A DNA stretch of 64,000 nucleotides from Lepus europaeus (Eukaryota; Chordata; Mammalia; Lagomorpha; Leporidae): the NCBI RefSeq assembly GCF_033115175.1, contig NC_084827.1, forward strand, positions 176,887,401 through 176,951,400, in the 5' to 3' direction. Both the position numbers and the translations under genes were made by a program. Below are positions 11,165-21,402 of this stretch, one piece after another (positions within the stretch are counted from its first letter, which is position 1; each line of letters starts with the position of its first letter). The notes below the pieces were generated by a model that searched no databases, had not been told where the DNA came from, and saw nothing but the letters and a program-made list of their open reading frames with translations.

Positions 11165-11484
11165 GGTCGGTGCTGTGGCAAAGTGGGTTGAGCCTCTACC
11201 TGCAGTGTTGGCATCCCATATGGACGCCAGTTCAAGTCGCAGCTGCTCCACTTCTGATCCAGCTCTCTGCCTCGGAAAACAGCAGAGGATGAACCAAATC
11301 CTTGGGCCCCTACACTCATGTGGGAGACCTGGAAAAAGCTCTTGGCTCCTGGCTTCAGCCTGGGCTAGCCCTGGCTATTGCAGCCAGTTGGGGACTAAAC
11401 CAGCAGATGGAACACCTCTCTCTCTCTCTGTCTCTCCCTCTCTCTGTAACTCTGCCTCTCAAATAAATAAATATTCAAAAAAAG
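11165..11484 (+). mobile_element. CSINE-type SINE (plus), full length
   Basis: From GGGTCGGTGCTGTGGC to AAATAAATAAATATTCAAAA, with the internal phrase CTGCTCCACTTCTGATCCAG. Its tail ends where homology to the duplicated alkaline phosphatase unit begins, so it marks the left edge of the array. Confidence 0.87.
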
Positions 11485-11757
11485 CTTCGAGATCCGCTGA
11501 GCGGTGCTGCCGCGGGGCAGGGAGAAGCACGCGGTCCCCTGCCCGGTCCTGTGGATACTGACTCAGCTGCACAGAGCAGCCAAGCATTGGCCCTGCCTGG
11601 TGATGTCCCAGGGGGTGTTGGGAGAGGCTGGGCACAAGGTTTACAGGTGTGTGATGGCGCTGATCCAATGAAATGGCAGTGGGGATGGGGGGATCTTCAT
11701 TGCCAGGGGTTAGGGACAGAAGTGGGGGGAGGCAGGGGTTTAAAGAGAATTTGGGGG

Positions 11758-12060
11758 ATGGCACTGTGGCACAGCGGGATAGAATGCCATTTGGCACGCC
11801 CACATCCTCTATCAGCATGAGGATCCAAGTCCCAGCTTCTCTGTTTGAATGCGGCTTTCAGCCTATCCCCCTGGGGAAGCAACAGATGATGGCCGCAGTG
11901 CTCGGGCCCCTGCCAACCGCGGGTGAGGCCCAGCTGGAGCTCCTGCCTCCTGCCTTTGGCTTGGCCCAGCCCTGGCTGCTGCAGCCACTTGGGGAGGGAA
12001 CCAACAGATGGAGGGGCTCTTTCTTTTAGCCTCTCACATAACTCTTTAAAAAATGAAAAG
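11758..12060 (+). mobile_element. CSINE private to the first unit's flank (plus)
   Basis: Body phrases GCACTGTGGCACAGCGGG, GGAAGCAACAGATGATGGCC and GCCACTTGGGGAGGGAACC, with tail CTTTAAAAAATGAAAAG. The flanking sequence continues uninterrupted in the other units (e.g. around 22815-22850), so this insertion is specific to unit 1. Confidence 0.82.
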
Positions 12061-13640
12061 GGACCTGTGGGGTGGAGCCATTCAGGGTCTGGACATCAGG
12101 GCGCTGTCAGGCCTGAGCCAGGTGACAGCACAGGAGACCCTGGCGGACCCAGGCCAAGGAGGCCGCGGGAGCCGGATCCAGCAGCGTGGGGCACTGGGCA
12201 CCGAGTGCACTCAGCGCCGACCTGCTGCTCACCACGGCACAGGATCCACAGCCCCACCAGAGCCCACCTCTAAAGGGGCGGCAGGGGTGACTGCCAAGTT
12301 TTCCGGCTCATGACTGACTGGAGTCCAGAACCTTTAGACCCGCGAACGAGCCGGCGAGTGGCCCAGAGGCCTGCCCGTCAGCCAGGCTCCTGACCTTCAG
12401 TCAGGAATGTTCCTGGCACAGCAGCCAGGGCTGGAGACAGAGGAGCCACAGGGTGAGTCACACAGGCAGGGGGCTCCCGCGGGAGGGGCTCCCCGAGAGC
12501 TGCAGGTCACCAGCAGGCTGCATGGTGGGCACAGGCAGGGAGACCCAGGAGGCCCTGCCTGGGGAGGGCATGTGGGCGTGGCGGGCAGTGAGGCGGCACA
12601 GAAGGATCTGAGGGGCTCTGGGTCAGGGGCCCTGCCTGGGGCTCAGGTGTGGAGGCCTGAGGGGGGGAAGAACTGCTGGGGTGGGCAGTGCTGGGCACGG
12701 CTTGGGGGAGGCATTTCTTCCTTGAGACGAGGCTGCATTGGGGAAAAGACACAGGACATGCAAGGACCCCTCTTGGCCACATCCAAGGTGTGGCTCAGAA
12801 GAGCTAAGTTCATGGCCACGGTTGGGCACAGACCCCCTGCTCTTCCATCTAGCACAGCCCAGGAACCGCATCCGCCCATCCCCCGCCCAGGCCTGGCAGC
12901 CCCGCTCCACTCCCTTCACTGGCAGTGGGATGGCTCTGGGCCCCCTGTGGGTGGAGCCATCAGGATTCGTCCTGGGTGACTGGCTGACCTCACTTAGCAT
13001 GGTGGGCTCAAGGCTCACCTGGGCTGGGGCCTGGGGCAGGGCTGGGCGATGCTGGCCTGTAGGTGAGGGCCGTGTCCATGTGTGCACGCGGCCATGCTCT
13101 GACACGTGTGTGCGTCCCCTCCTGCTCTGCCCCTGCTGTCCCTCTGCTGGACACAGGAGGGATACTTTGAACCCAGCCTGAGGCCACCGAGGCTCTGAGC
13201 TCCTTATCACAGGCCGCACTGGGGCCAGGATCAGCGCTGTGAGCGCACAGACCCTCCCTGGGCTCCACCTGAGTCAGGGAGAAGTTCAAGCACACAGCCC
13301 TCTACCCCTTGGAAGGACCCAGCCCGTGCGCCTGCCATGAGAGCAGACAGTGGGGCCCCGCTAGTGGCATCACCACCCCACAGACACATTGGTCCAGCTT
13401 CCTGGGTGCCACGTGGCTCGGATAATCCTGGTCGAAAGCGGAGAGGGCGCCGGGCGCTCCCTGGTGCCTCCTTCTCCCATTTCTAGGGCGCTAGAAACCA
13501 GGCTCCCAGCCCCAGGTGAGCAAGACTGACACACCTCCCTTCAGAAGCTGTGATGGAGCCCAGGGGAGCTGTCCCCCAACAAATCCTGCACAAGCAGGTG
13601 TCAGCGCTGAGTTATAGGTCCCTGCGGCACTGGGGGTGGA
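12061..13640. other. 5' flank of copy 1, shared with other units
   Basis: From about 12400 this closely matches the flanks before copies 2-5. Open frames of up to ~200 codons on both strands are conserved only because the DNA is duplicated. I recognise no protein or exon borders in them. Confidence 0.55.
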
Positions 13641-13889
13641 GGGGTGGGGCCGCTCCCCTACCCGAGGGCGTCCTCTCCAAGTCTGCTTCAGACTGGGTCC
13701 TTCTTTGTCAGGACCCTGCCCCAGGCAGCGCACCACACCCAGTCTCTCCCCCACCAGCAGCACCCAAGGTCACGGGGAGGGGTGGGTGCGGTGGCTCCTG
13801 GGGAAAAGCCCTCTGCCATTTAACCCAGGCAGCGCCTGCAGTCCCTGGAGCCTGGCGTCTCGACCTGGTCACACCACCGCCATCCAGAC
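13641..13889 (+). promoter_or_regulatory. Proximal promoter of phosphatase copy 1
   Basis: GC- and GT-boxes of KLF/SP1 type occur (GGGGTGGAGGGGTGGGGC at 13631-13648; GGGGAGGGGTGGGTGCGG at about 13775). An A/T box ATTTAA lies at 13818-13823, about 70 bases before the ATG. In copies 2-4 the same box reads ATTTAAA, so copy 1 lacks one A. Assignment as the promoter rests on position and conservation among copies. Confidence 0.55.
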
Positions 13890-16716
13890 ATGCAGGGGGC
13901 CTGGCTGCTGTCGGTGCTGCTGCTGCTGCTGGGCCCCAGGCCTCAGCCTGCCCTGGGCGTCATCCCGGGTAAGGAGCCCGGAGCGCCCTGCCCCCACACA
14001 GCCTGCTGCCCCCCCCCCCCGGCGGCTGACCTTGCCTCCCTCTCCCCACCAGAGGAAGAAGAGGACCCCAACTTTTGGAACCAAAAGGCCAAGGAGGCCC
14101 TGGCCACTGCCAGGAAGCTACTGCCTAGCCAGACGGCCGCCAAGAACCTCATCCTCTTCCTGGGAGATGGTGAGAGGAAGCACCCGTGCACCCCACGGCC
14201 CTCCCAGCCTGGGCGCCACGGCCACGGGGCACTGATGGGGCCCTGTTCACTTAGGGATGGGGGTTTCCACGGTGACGGCCGCACGGATCCTGAAGGGGCA
14301 GATGACTGGCAACCTGGGACCTGAGACACCCCTGGCCATGGACCACTTCCCCTACCTGGCTCTGTCCAAGGTAAGGGCTGGGCCACCCTCAGCAGAGGGC
14401 TGAGGGTGGGGCAGGGAGCCGGGCAGGAGGGCGAGACCTGGGCGCTGGGGTCAGGGAGGGACTGGGGGCACTGGGGACAGGTCTCAGCAGAGCTGGGGGG
14501 GGGGGGGTCTCCGTTCTCCGTCTCGGTCTCTGCAGACATACAACGTGGACAGACAGGTGCCCGACAGCGCTGGCACAGCCACAGCCTACTTGTGCGGGGT
14601 CAAGGCTAACTACAGGACCATCGGCCTGAGCGCAGCCGCCAACTACGACCAGTGCAACACAACCTGGGGCAACGAGGTGCTCTCGGTGATGTACAGGGCC
14701 AAGAAGGCAGGTGGGCTGGGCACACGGCGTGGGATGGGGAAGGGGAGACACCCGGGCCCCACGCTGACCTGTGCCTCCCTCAGGGAAGTCCGTGGGGGTG
14801 GTGACCACCACACGGGTGCAGCACGCCTCGCCAGCTGGCACCTACGCACACACGGTGAACCGCGACTGGTACTCGGACGCCGACATGCCTGCCTCGGCGC
14901 GGCAGGAGGGCTGCCAGGACATCGCCACGCAGCTCATCTCCAACATGGACATCGACGTGCGCCTCGTTCCTGGGGAGGGGCGGGGCACCCACGGGCCACA
15001 GGCCAGGCAGCCTGAACTCCCCGCCCTACCAGGGCCTTTGGGTGGGGCAGCAGGGGGGATAGGGTAGAAGACCCAGCCTAGAATGGCCCATTCTCAAGAC
15101 CTGGTGGGAGCAGGAGTGGGAGGGTGGGAGGGGCATTTCCAGCCCTGCTGACAACCAACTTGCCCTGTTGCTGGCCACAGGTGATCCTGGGTGGGGGCCG
15201 CAAGTACATGTTTCCCAGGGGGACCCCAGACCCTGAGTACCCAACTGACTCCAGCCAGACCGGGACCAGGTTGGATGGGCGGAACCTGGTGGAGGAGTGG
15301 CTGACAAAGCACCAGGTGAGGGGCAGCAGGGGCGGGGCCCAGCAGGAGGAGGGCGGGGCTGGGGTGTCAGGCCTGGGCTGAGGTCTGGCTGTGTCCCTCC
15401 AGGGGGCCCGGTACGTGTGGAACCGTGCAGAGCTCCTGCAGGCGACTCAGGATTCCAGCGTGACCCACCTCATGGGTAACGGCCCCCCCCCTCTGCCCTG
15501 GCAGCCCCCGACCCCCTGAAACCCCCGATGTGCCCCTCCCACGGCGCCCCCTGCTGGCCCTCACCCAGCCTTTGTCCCTCAGGCCTCTTTGAGCCCTGGG
15601 ACATGAAATATGAGACCGAGCGAGACCCTGAGCAGGACCCCTCCCTGTTGGAGATGACCGAGGCCGCACTGCACCTGCTGAACCGGAACCCCCGCGGCTT
15701 CTACCTCTTCGTGGAGGGTGAGGGCCGGCCCCACCCCAGAGCAGAGGACGGTGGGAGGCTCAGAGTCAAGGGTCAGCCTCCACCTGTCTGTCCTGCAGGG
15801 GGCCGCATCGACCACGGTCACCACGCAAGCAATGCTTTTCGGGCGCTCACTGAGACCATCATGTTCGACTCTGCCATTGAGAGGGCGGGCCAGCTCACCA
15901 GCGAGCAGGACACGCTGACCCTGGTCACCGCCGACCACTCCCACGTCTTCACCTTTGGGGGCTACACACTGAGGGGCAGCTCCATCTTCGGTAGGCCGGG
16001 GACCCTGTCAGGTTCTGCTGCACTCAGGGGGGTGGACGGTCCCCGCCCCCGCTCCCCCACCAGTCTAACGGGAGCTGTATGAGCACCTGCTTCTCAGGGT
16101 CCTCGTGAGGGTTCGGCCGGGACAGAGGCAGCAGGTGCAGGCGCGTGGCACCAGGATCCAGCCTGACACTGCTGTCAGCGAGACCTCAAGTGTCCACCCC
16201 TCCCCCTGCAGGGCTGGCCCAGGACAAGGCCCAGGACGGCAAGAACTACACCTCCATCCTGTATGGCAACGGCCCAGGCTACGCGGTGAGAGGCGGCAGC
16301 CGCAGGGACGTGAACGAGAGCCAGAGCAGTGAGTGCTGCGGAAGGGGCTGGCTGGGGGCTGGGTGGGGTGAGCACACAAGAGCAGGCTGCCTTGTGACCG
16401 CCGTGCTCTTGCAGGGGACCCCGAGTACCTGCAGCAGTCAGCCGTGCCCCTGTCGTCCGAGACCCACGCCGGCGAGGACGTGGCTGTGCTGGCGCGCGGG
16501 CCGCAGGCGCACCTGGTGCATGGTGTGCAGGAGCAGAGCTACCTCGCCCATGTCATGGCCTTCGCCGCCTGCCTGGAGCCCTACACCGACTGTGCCCTGC
16601 TGCCCCCCGGCGGCCACACCAACTCCGCCAGCCCGGGGCCAGCCGCGGGCCCCTGGCTTCTGATGCTGGCGGGGATGTTGCTGCAGCTGTTCCTGCTGGG
16701 GGCGGCGGCGCCCTGA
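13890..16716 (+). CDS. ALPI-like: Intestinal-type alkaline phosphatase, copy 1 (intact)
   Basis: GPI-anchored, zinc/magnesium-dependent phosphomonoesterase of the brush-border type. The 11 exons are 13890-13968, 14053-14169, 14255-14370, 14536-14710, 14784-14956, 15181-15315, 15403-15475, 15583-15717, 15799-15990, 16212-16328 and 16415-16716, giving 537 codons with all GT-AG borders. A signal peptide ([15 protein letters not shown]...) leads to mature VIP. Catalytic elements are present: LGDG (Asp42), PDSA (Asp91-Ser92), QHASP (His153, Ser155), Arg166, VEGG (Glu311), IDHGHH (Asp316, His317, His320), TADHSH (Asp357, His358) and ETHAGED (His432). The SSETH motif gives intestinal Ser429. A hydrophobic tail ([15 protein letters not shown]) suits GPI attachment. 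N-glycosylation motifs are NTT, NYT and NES. AATAAA lies at 16858-16863. Confidence 0.93.
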
Positions 16717-17240
16717 CCCGCCCGGCTCCCACCACAGGGTCCAGTGCGGGGCTCCTGCGCCCACCCCCCAAGGGGTTCCCTCCTGGGCCATCAGGATGTC
16801 CTCAGTCCTGTCCCTGCCTGGCCTGCCACCTCCGGGCCCCTCCCACACTTCTCCTGCAATAAAGCCTTGCCTCCAGCCTTGCTTCTCCTTGCCTCCTGGC
16901 CATGCGACCCCTCTTTGGGCGGGACTGCAGGGTACCTGGGAGGTGGAGGCCGGGACACCCACACCATCAGCTCTCTGGAGCACCACCTCCCACTCCATCT
17001 GCAGCCATGCGCACCCCAGGGGAGTGTTCGCCTTGGGCCACCCAGTCAGCCCCAGTTCTAGCACTGCTTGGCCAAGCAGCCCCCAGCCCCACAGGCCCAC
17101 CCTTAGCCACAGCCCACCCTGCCTGGCTCCACCCCGGGATCCCATACAGGCACATTGGGAGGCTCAGCACGCCCAGCTTCTGGCCAGCCTGCAGGAGCCC
17201 CGCTAGACCAGGAGGCTGCTCCCCACCCCTACATCCCGGC

Positions 17241-17630
17241 CCACCTCACCTGGGCTCTGCTGTGGCTGGGAAGAGCCCAAGGACAAAGGGCACAGCTTGC
17301 CCATGGGGCAGCTGACTATGTCCAGACTGACCCAGCTGGCCTGGCGGTGTCCCTGCCCCCCCACCCCCACTCCTGGTCCAGCTCAGGCAGCAGCTCACAT
17401 AATGCCGGGACAGGTGCAGCTCGGGATGACCGCCCCCCGCCCTCCCAGGTCACTATGTGGGACACCGGGGCCAGACAACACAGCAGGTGTCCAGCCAAAG
17501 TGCCCACCTCACCCTGCCTGCCCTCCAGGCCTGGTCGCAGTCACCGGGCAGGGGGGTCTCCTGCAGCTGCAGCTTGGACACTGAGCTGACATCTCTGGGA
17601 AGGTCCTTGTACGGGGTGTGGCCGGCACAG
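17241..17630 (-). pseudogene. ECEL1P: ECEL1-pseudogene remnant after copy 1
   Basis: Aligns with 60010-60600 near the right end, where clearer ECEL1-like exons survive. On the minus strand the stretch near 17555-17610 is a decayed form of the exon encoding [13 protein letters not shown] and LGQLQ. Only this 3' portion of the pseudogene remains here, with no open frame. Confidence 0.65.
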
Positions 17631-18151
17631 CTGAAAACACAGGGTGTGATCCCCAAGATCTCCCCAGGGTAGGAGACAGGAGACTGGGAAAAACTACTCA
17701 ATTGTAATCTCCGAGAGGACACACAGCTGGAGCCAGAGACAAAGGAAGGAAAGTGGACCCGACACTGACCTTGAAACGCGACTGCTCCCTATCATCTGGT
17801 GAAGCCGCTGTGCCCGGTCAGCTTGTCTAGGGAGGGACGGTGTCCTGAGCTCTGCTTCTGGAACTCCAGTCCCAAATCTGCCCCAGGTACCTCTTTCATA
17901 AACACACCGGACCCAGCGACCACTCGACGTGCGGCCCAAAGTCACGCAGGCTGCAACTCAAACGCACCAGCGCTGTAACAGCTGAGGGGCGATGCTGCTG
18001 ACCCTGGAGGTATCGGGAGGTACTGGGGCTGGATGCTCGGTTCTCAGGAGGCGACCCCAGCGGAGCCTCCTGGGGTTCACACACTGCTCTGGATGCTCCA
18101 CTGTCTCTGGTGCCCGCTTGAGGGAGGGAGTTTGCCACCCCAGGTGGCATC

Positions 18152-19420
18152 TGTAACAGTCAGATGGTGTTGAGTCTGCTCAAGAGACCTGAGTACTGCA
18201 CACTTCCGTGCAAGACAGGCTACTCCAATTTCTCACCCAGTGTAGCCCCCTTGGCATCCAATCTCAGTTCCCTGTCCGGGTGTTATTCTGTCCTTAGGAC
18301 TGGTTGTCCAAAGTTCTCGTTTGTCTCAAAGGGTGAAATTCAGTTTCTCGTGAGCTGTGTCTTTCTGTAATCATCCTGTGCCTTTCTTGCTATATTCATT
18401 GCCCAGTGCACCTGCTGTGACCACGCCCCGCCGCCCCGGCCCCTCCCTTCCTGCAGCCCTGGCCAGCCCGGCCCCCTGGGCTCTGTCCCCTGGGGCAGCT
18501 GCATCCCCTGTGTGGGCTTTGCTTTGCAGAGAGCCCTGGGTGTGAGGGTGCCGCATGGTCTCTCTAGGGGCGCGGCCAGCCCCGTGGCGGGGAACGGGAG
18601 TGGAAGGGTCTCCTCCAAGCGCGGGCTTGGTGCTGCTCCTGGTGCTGGGGGAGACGCCAGCGCCTGAGTCTGGTGTAGCAGGGCTCTAGGGGCAGGGGTA
18701 CCTCCCGGGACGAGGCTCGGTGCTCAGCGGCCGCGGGAGCCTGCTGTCGGCTCCGGGCTCCAGCCCGGGTTTGCTCGCCGACACCTGTGCAGTGAGGGCC
18801 ACTGTGATGGAGCAGCTCCAGGAAGCCTGGCTCATGGCTGGGCCCGCGGTGCATCCCAGCCGCCTCAGCCTGGGTGGAGGCCGGGACGTGCAGGGCTTGG
18901 GCCGTGGAGGCCGTGGGGCAGCCGACCCCGCTGTCAGGCCCCTGGGACTGTGCCCGGGAGAGGTGGGGTGCGGGGGACCCAGGTTCCGGCTCTGGCTCTG
19001 GTGGCCGGGGCTCCCTCAGGGGCTGTGCTGATGGCCGTGTCCGGATATAGTTTATTTTTTCTACGTTTGAATTCTGTGTTGTAGATTTATGTAAAATACA
19101 TTTCTTTTTGCAAACAAAGTTTTCATGTCTTGTAAAAAAAACAAGGATTGGTTGTCATTCTGGCCTCCTGATTAGTCATTCATTATCCCTGCCTTCTGTT
19201 GGGTTGTTGTTCTCTTCCCCTGATTGGTTTAATCTGTGCTCACTTTCAGAAAGGGGCCAATCAGAGGGGGCCACTTTGTGTATAAAAGAGCCAGCACTGG
19301 CAGGCTTCTTCAGCAACTCCTGTCTTGCAGGCCCCTCCTGACTGCTGGCCAGGTCTCTCTCTGTTCACTGCCCCTGTCTGCTGGACATCTCCGACCCGAG
19401 ACGAGAACAGAGGGGCCTTC
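18152..19420 (+). mobile_element. LTR-like block split by an insertion (fossil)
   Basis: Two halves (about 18152-18308 and 19144-19420) are interrupted by a retrocopy. The first begins TGTAACAG and has ACTGCACACTTCCGTGC. The second has repeated GATTGGTT boxes, a CCAATCAG box and a TATA box in GTGTATAAAAGAGCC (about 19277). A more diverged uninterrupted relative lies at 62282-62660. Structure suggests an LTR, but no family or internal genes can be named. Confidence 0.38.
18309..19143 (+). pseudogene. Retrocopy-like insertion with poly(A) and target duplication
   Basis: An ~835-bp segment is flanked by AGGACTGGTTGTC (18296-18308) and AGGATTGGTTGTC (19144-19156), a 13-bp target-site duplication with one mismatch. 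It ends ...TTTTCATGTCTTGT followed by 8 A. An AATACA near 19097 could be the source poly(A) signal. The body is GC-rich and then AT-rich, like the 3' part of an mRNA. I cannot name the parent gene. Confidence 0.6.
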
Positions 19421-19429
19421 ATCGTTCAG

Positions 19430-20455
19430 CCACAAGAGGGCACCCGAACTCACTGAATTCCCACCCAAAGGCCAAAGAATGGCCATGCCAGGCACCTCTG
19501 TCACCGCCCTAACAGCACCCACACCCAGCCCCTTCTTCCAGAGGAACTGCGGGAACCCCTCCCGCGAGTGCCCGGCCTCGGGCTGCAGGGGGCGCCCTTC
19601 CCGGGTCCTGTCCATCCTCAGGTCCTCTGCCTGCAGAGTCACTGGCAGGGTTTCAGCCTGGGAGCCAGGGCAGCCCCAGGGCTCTCTCCCTCTGCTCCAA
19701 ACCTGGGCCACTGCGGCTCCCGCGGAGCCGCCAGACACCGGGCGCTGCTGACCTTGCTATGGGCTTCCCTCGAGCCGTACCATGCAGTCGGCACAGGGAG
19801 CACTGGGCACAGTACAGCCCTGCATGGTGCTGCACGCCCCAAGCATCACACAGCCTCCGGATCCGCCCCAGGTGCCCTGAGTTGGAGCATGGGCGCCGCC
19901 TGGAGCCCCTGGGCCCTGCACCTGTCCAGGACAAGCCTGGGACTGGCTGGGAGCCCGCGGTCAAACCTGAGCCGCAGAGGGGCCGCCTCTCACCTGGGGC
20001 AGAGGACTCGGTTTCAGGAGGACCCCACCCGGGGACGCGCCGCGCACCCCGCGAATGACCTCGGGGGTTCGGGTGCTGGTGCAGCGCGAGCAGCCGGGGG
20101 GACAGGACTACCTCCACCTCGAAAAGTCCCGTTGTGCGCAAAACCCCACCCAGCATAGGCACCACGCCTCTGCCTCCAGAAGTGTTCAACAAGGAAGACC
20201 GCATGGGCGGGGCGGCCTCGGGGTCAGGCACTCCTCAGAGCGCCTGCGTTCCCGTCTTGGGCCTGGCCCTGATCCAATGGTGAGGATGGTGAGGACTCAA
20301 GTGCTAGGGTTCTGGCCACGCGTGCGCGAGACCTGGCTTGGGTTCCCAGCACCCAGATTGAGCCCCGGCCCAGTCCCTCCCACCGTGGGCATTTGGAGCG
20401 TGAAGCAAATGAGAGTTCTCTCTCTAACTCCCTCTCTCTCTTTCTTTTTTCTTTT
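19430..20455. other. Spacer A1, GC-rich, no gene recognised
   Basis: Shared with the other spacers. The stretch 19742-19860 has the A-type form (GACCTTGCTATGGGCTTCCC) also seen at 40940, unlike the B-type at 30541 and 51721. Open frames are not supported by any family I know. Confidence 0.5.
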
Positions 20456-20456
20456 A

Positions 20457-20480
<24 letters not shown>

Positions 20481-20489
<9 letters not shown>

Positions 20490-20820
20490 TTTTTTTTTTT
20501 TTGACAGACAGAGTGGACAGTGAGAGAGAGAGAGAGACAGAGAGAAAGGTCTTCCTTTGCCATTGGTTCACCCTCCAATGGCCACCGGCGCCGGCGCATT
20601 GCGCTGATCTGAAGCCAGGAGCCAGGTGCTTCTCCTGGTCTCCCATGTGGGTGCAGGGCCCAAGCACTTGGGCCATCCTCGACTGCACTCCCGGGCCACA
20701 GCAGAGAGCTGGATTGGAAGAGGGGCAACCGGGACAGGATTGGTGCCCCGACCGGGACTAGACCCCGGAGTGCCGGCGCCGCAAGATGGAGTATTAGCCT
20801 ATTGAGCCGTGGCGCCGGCC
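20481..20820 (-). mobile_element. CSINE 1 of spacer A1 (minus)
   Basis: Poly-T followed by GACAGACAGAGTGGACAGTG; the minus-strand head ends GGCGCCGGCC at 20820. Its head abuts the poly-T of the next SINE, so it inserted into that element's tail. A CT microsatellite precedes it. Confidence 0.9.
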
Positions 20821-21146
20821 TTTTCTTTTTTTTGGACAGGCAGAGTGGACAGCGAGAGAGAGAGACAGAGAGAAAGGTCTTCTTTCCATTGGTTCACCCC
20901 ACAATCGCTGCTGTGACTGGCCCATCGCGCTGATCCGAATCCAGGAACTAGGTGCTTCCTCCTGGTCTCCCATGGGGTGCAGGGCCCAAGCACTTGGGCC
21001 ATCCTCCACTGCACTCCCAGGCCACAGCAGAGAGCTGGGCTGGAAGAGGGGCACCCGGGACAGAATCCAGCACCCCGACCGGGACTAGAACCCCGGGTGC
21101 TAGAGCTGCAGGCAGAGGATTAGCCTATTGAGCTGCGGCACCGGCC
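20821..21146 (-). mobile_element. CSINE 2 of spacer A1 (minus)
   Basis: Full-length minus element with GGACAGGCAGAGTGGACAGC and ending GGCACCGGCC. Corresponds to the single SINE found in B-type spacers. Confidence 0.9.
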
Positions 21147-21172
21147 ATCTCTGTTTCCAAAATACATTAACT

Positions 21173-21400
21173 ACTTTTTTTTCTTTTTTGGTATGCGTCA
21201 CTTATTGGACAGTGACAGGCACACAGAGAGAAGAGACAGAAATGCCTTCCATCTTCTGGTTTACTTCCTAAATGGACACAAAAGCCAGAGCTGGGCCAAG
21301 CCAAAGCCAGGAGCCAGGAGCTCCATCCAGGTCTCCCGCGTGGGCCATCTTCTACTGCTTTCCCAGGCACATTAGCAGGGAACCGGATCTGGAGCACCGT
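21173..21400 (-). mobile_element. Older CSINE fragment of spacer A1 (minus)
   Basis: Contains GGACAGTGACAGGCACACAG, CCAGGTCTCCCGCGTGGGCC and TGCTTTCCCAGGCACATTAG. Present at the same place in every spacer, so it predates the duplications. Confidence 0.8.
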
Positions 21401-21402
21401 GT

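Noticed and set aside
12407-13219. Protein-coding gene in the conserved upstream flank (frames of ~190-200 codons on both strands)
   Set aside because: No recognised domain, and frames on both strands are equally kept between copies, as expected from recent duplication.
13890-14324. Retained intron 1 also in copy 1 (its 84-base intron is open and in frame)
   Set aside because: Copy 1 has a normal GTAAG donor, a good acceptor and a workable length; only copy 5 lost its donor.
16438-17145. 235-codon minus-strand frame repeated after copies 1 and 2
   Set aside because: It is the antisense shadow of exon 11 plus 3' flank, and is conserved only because the DNA is duplicated.
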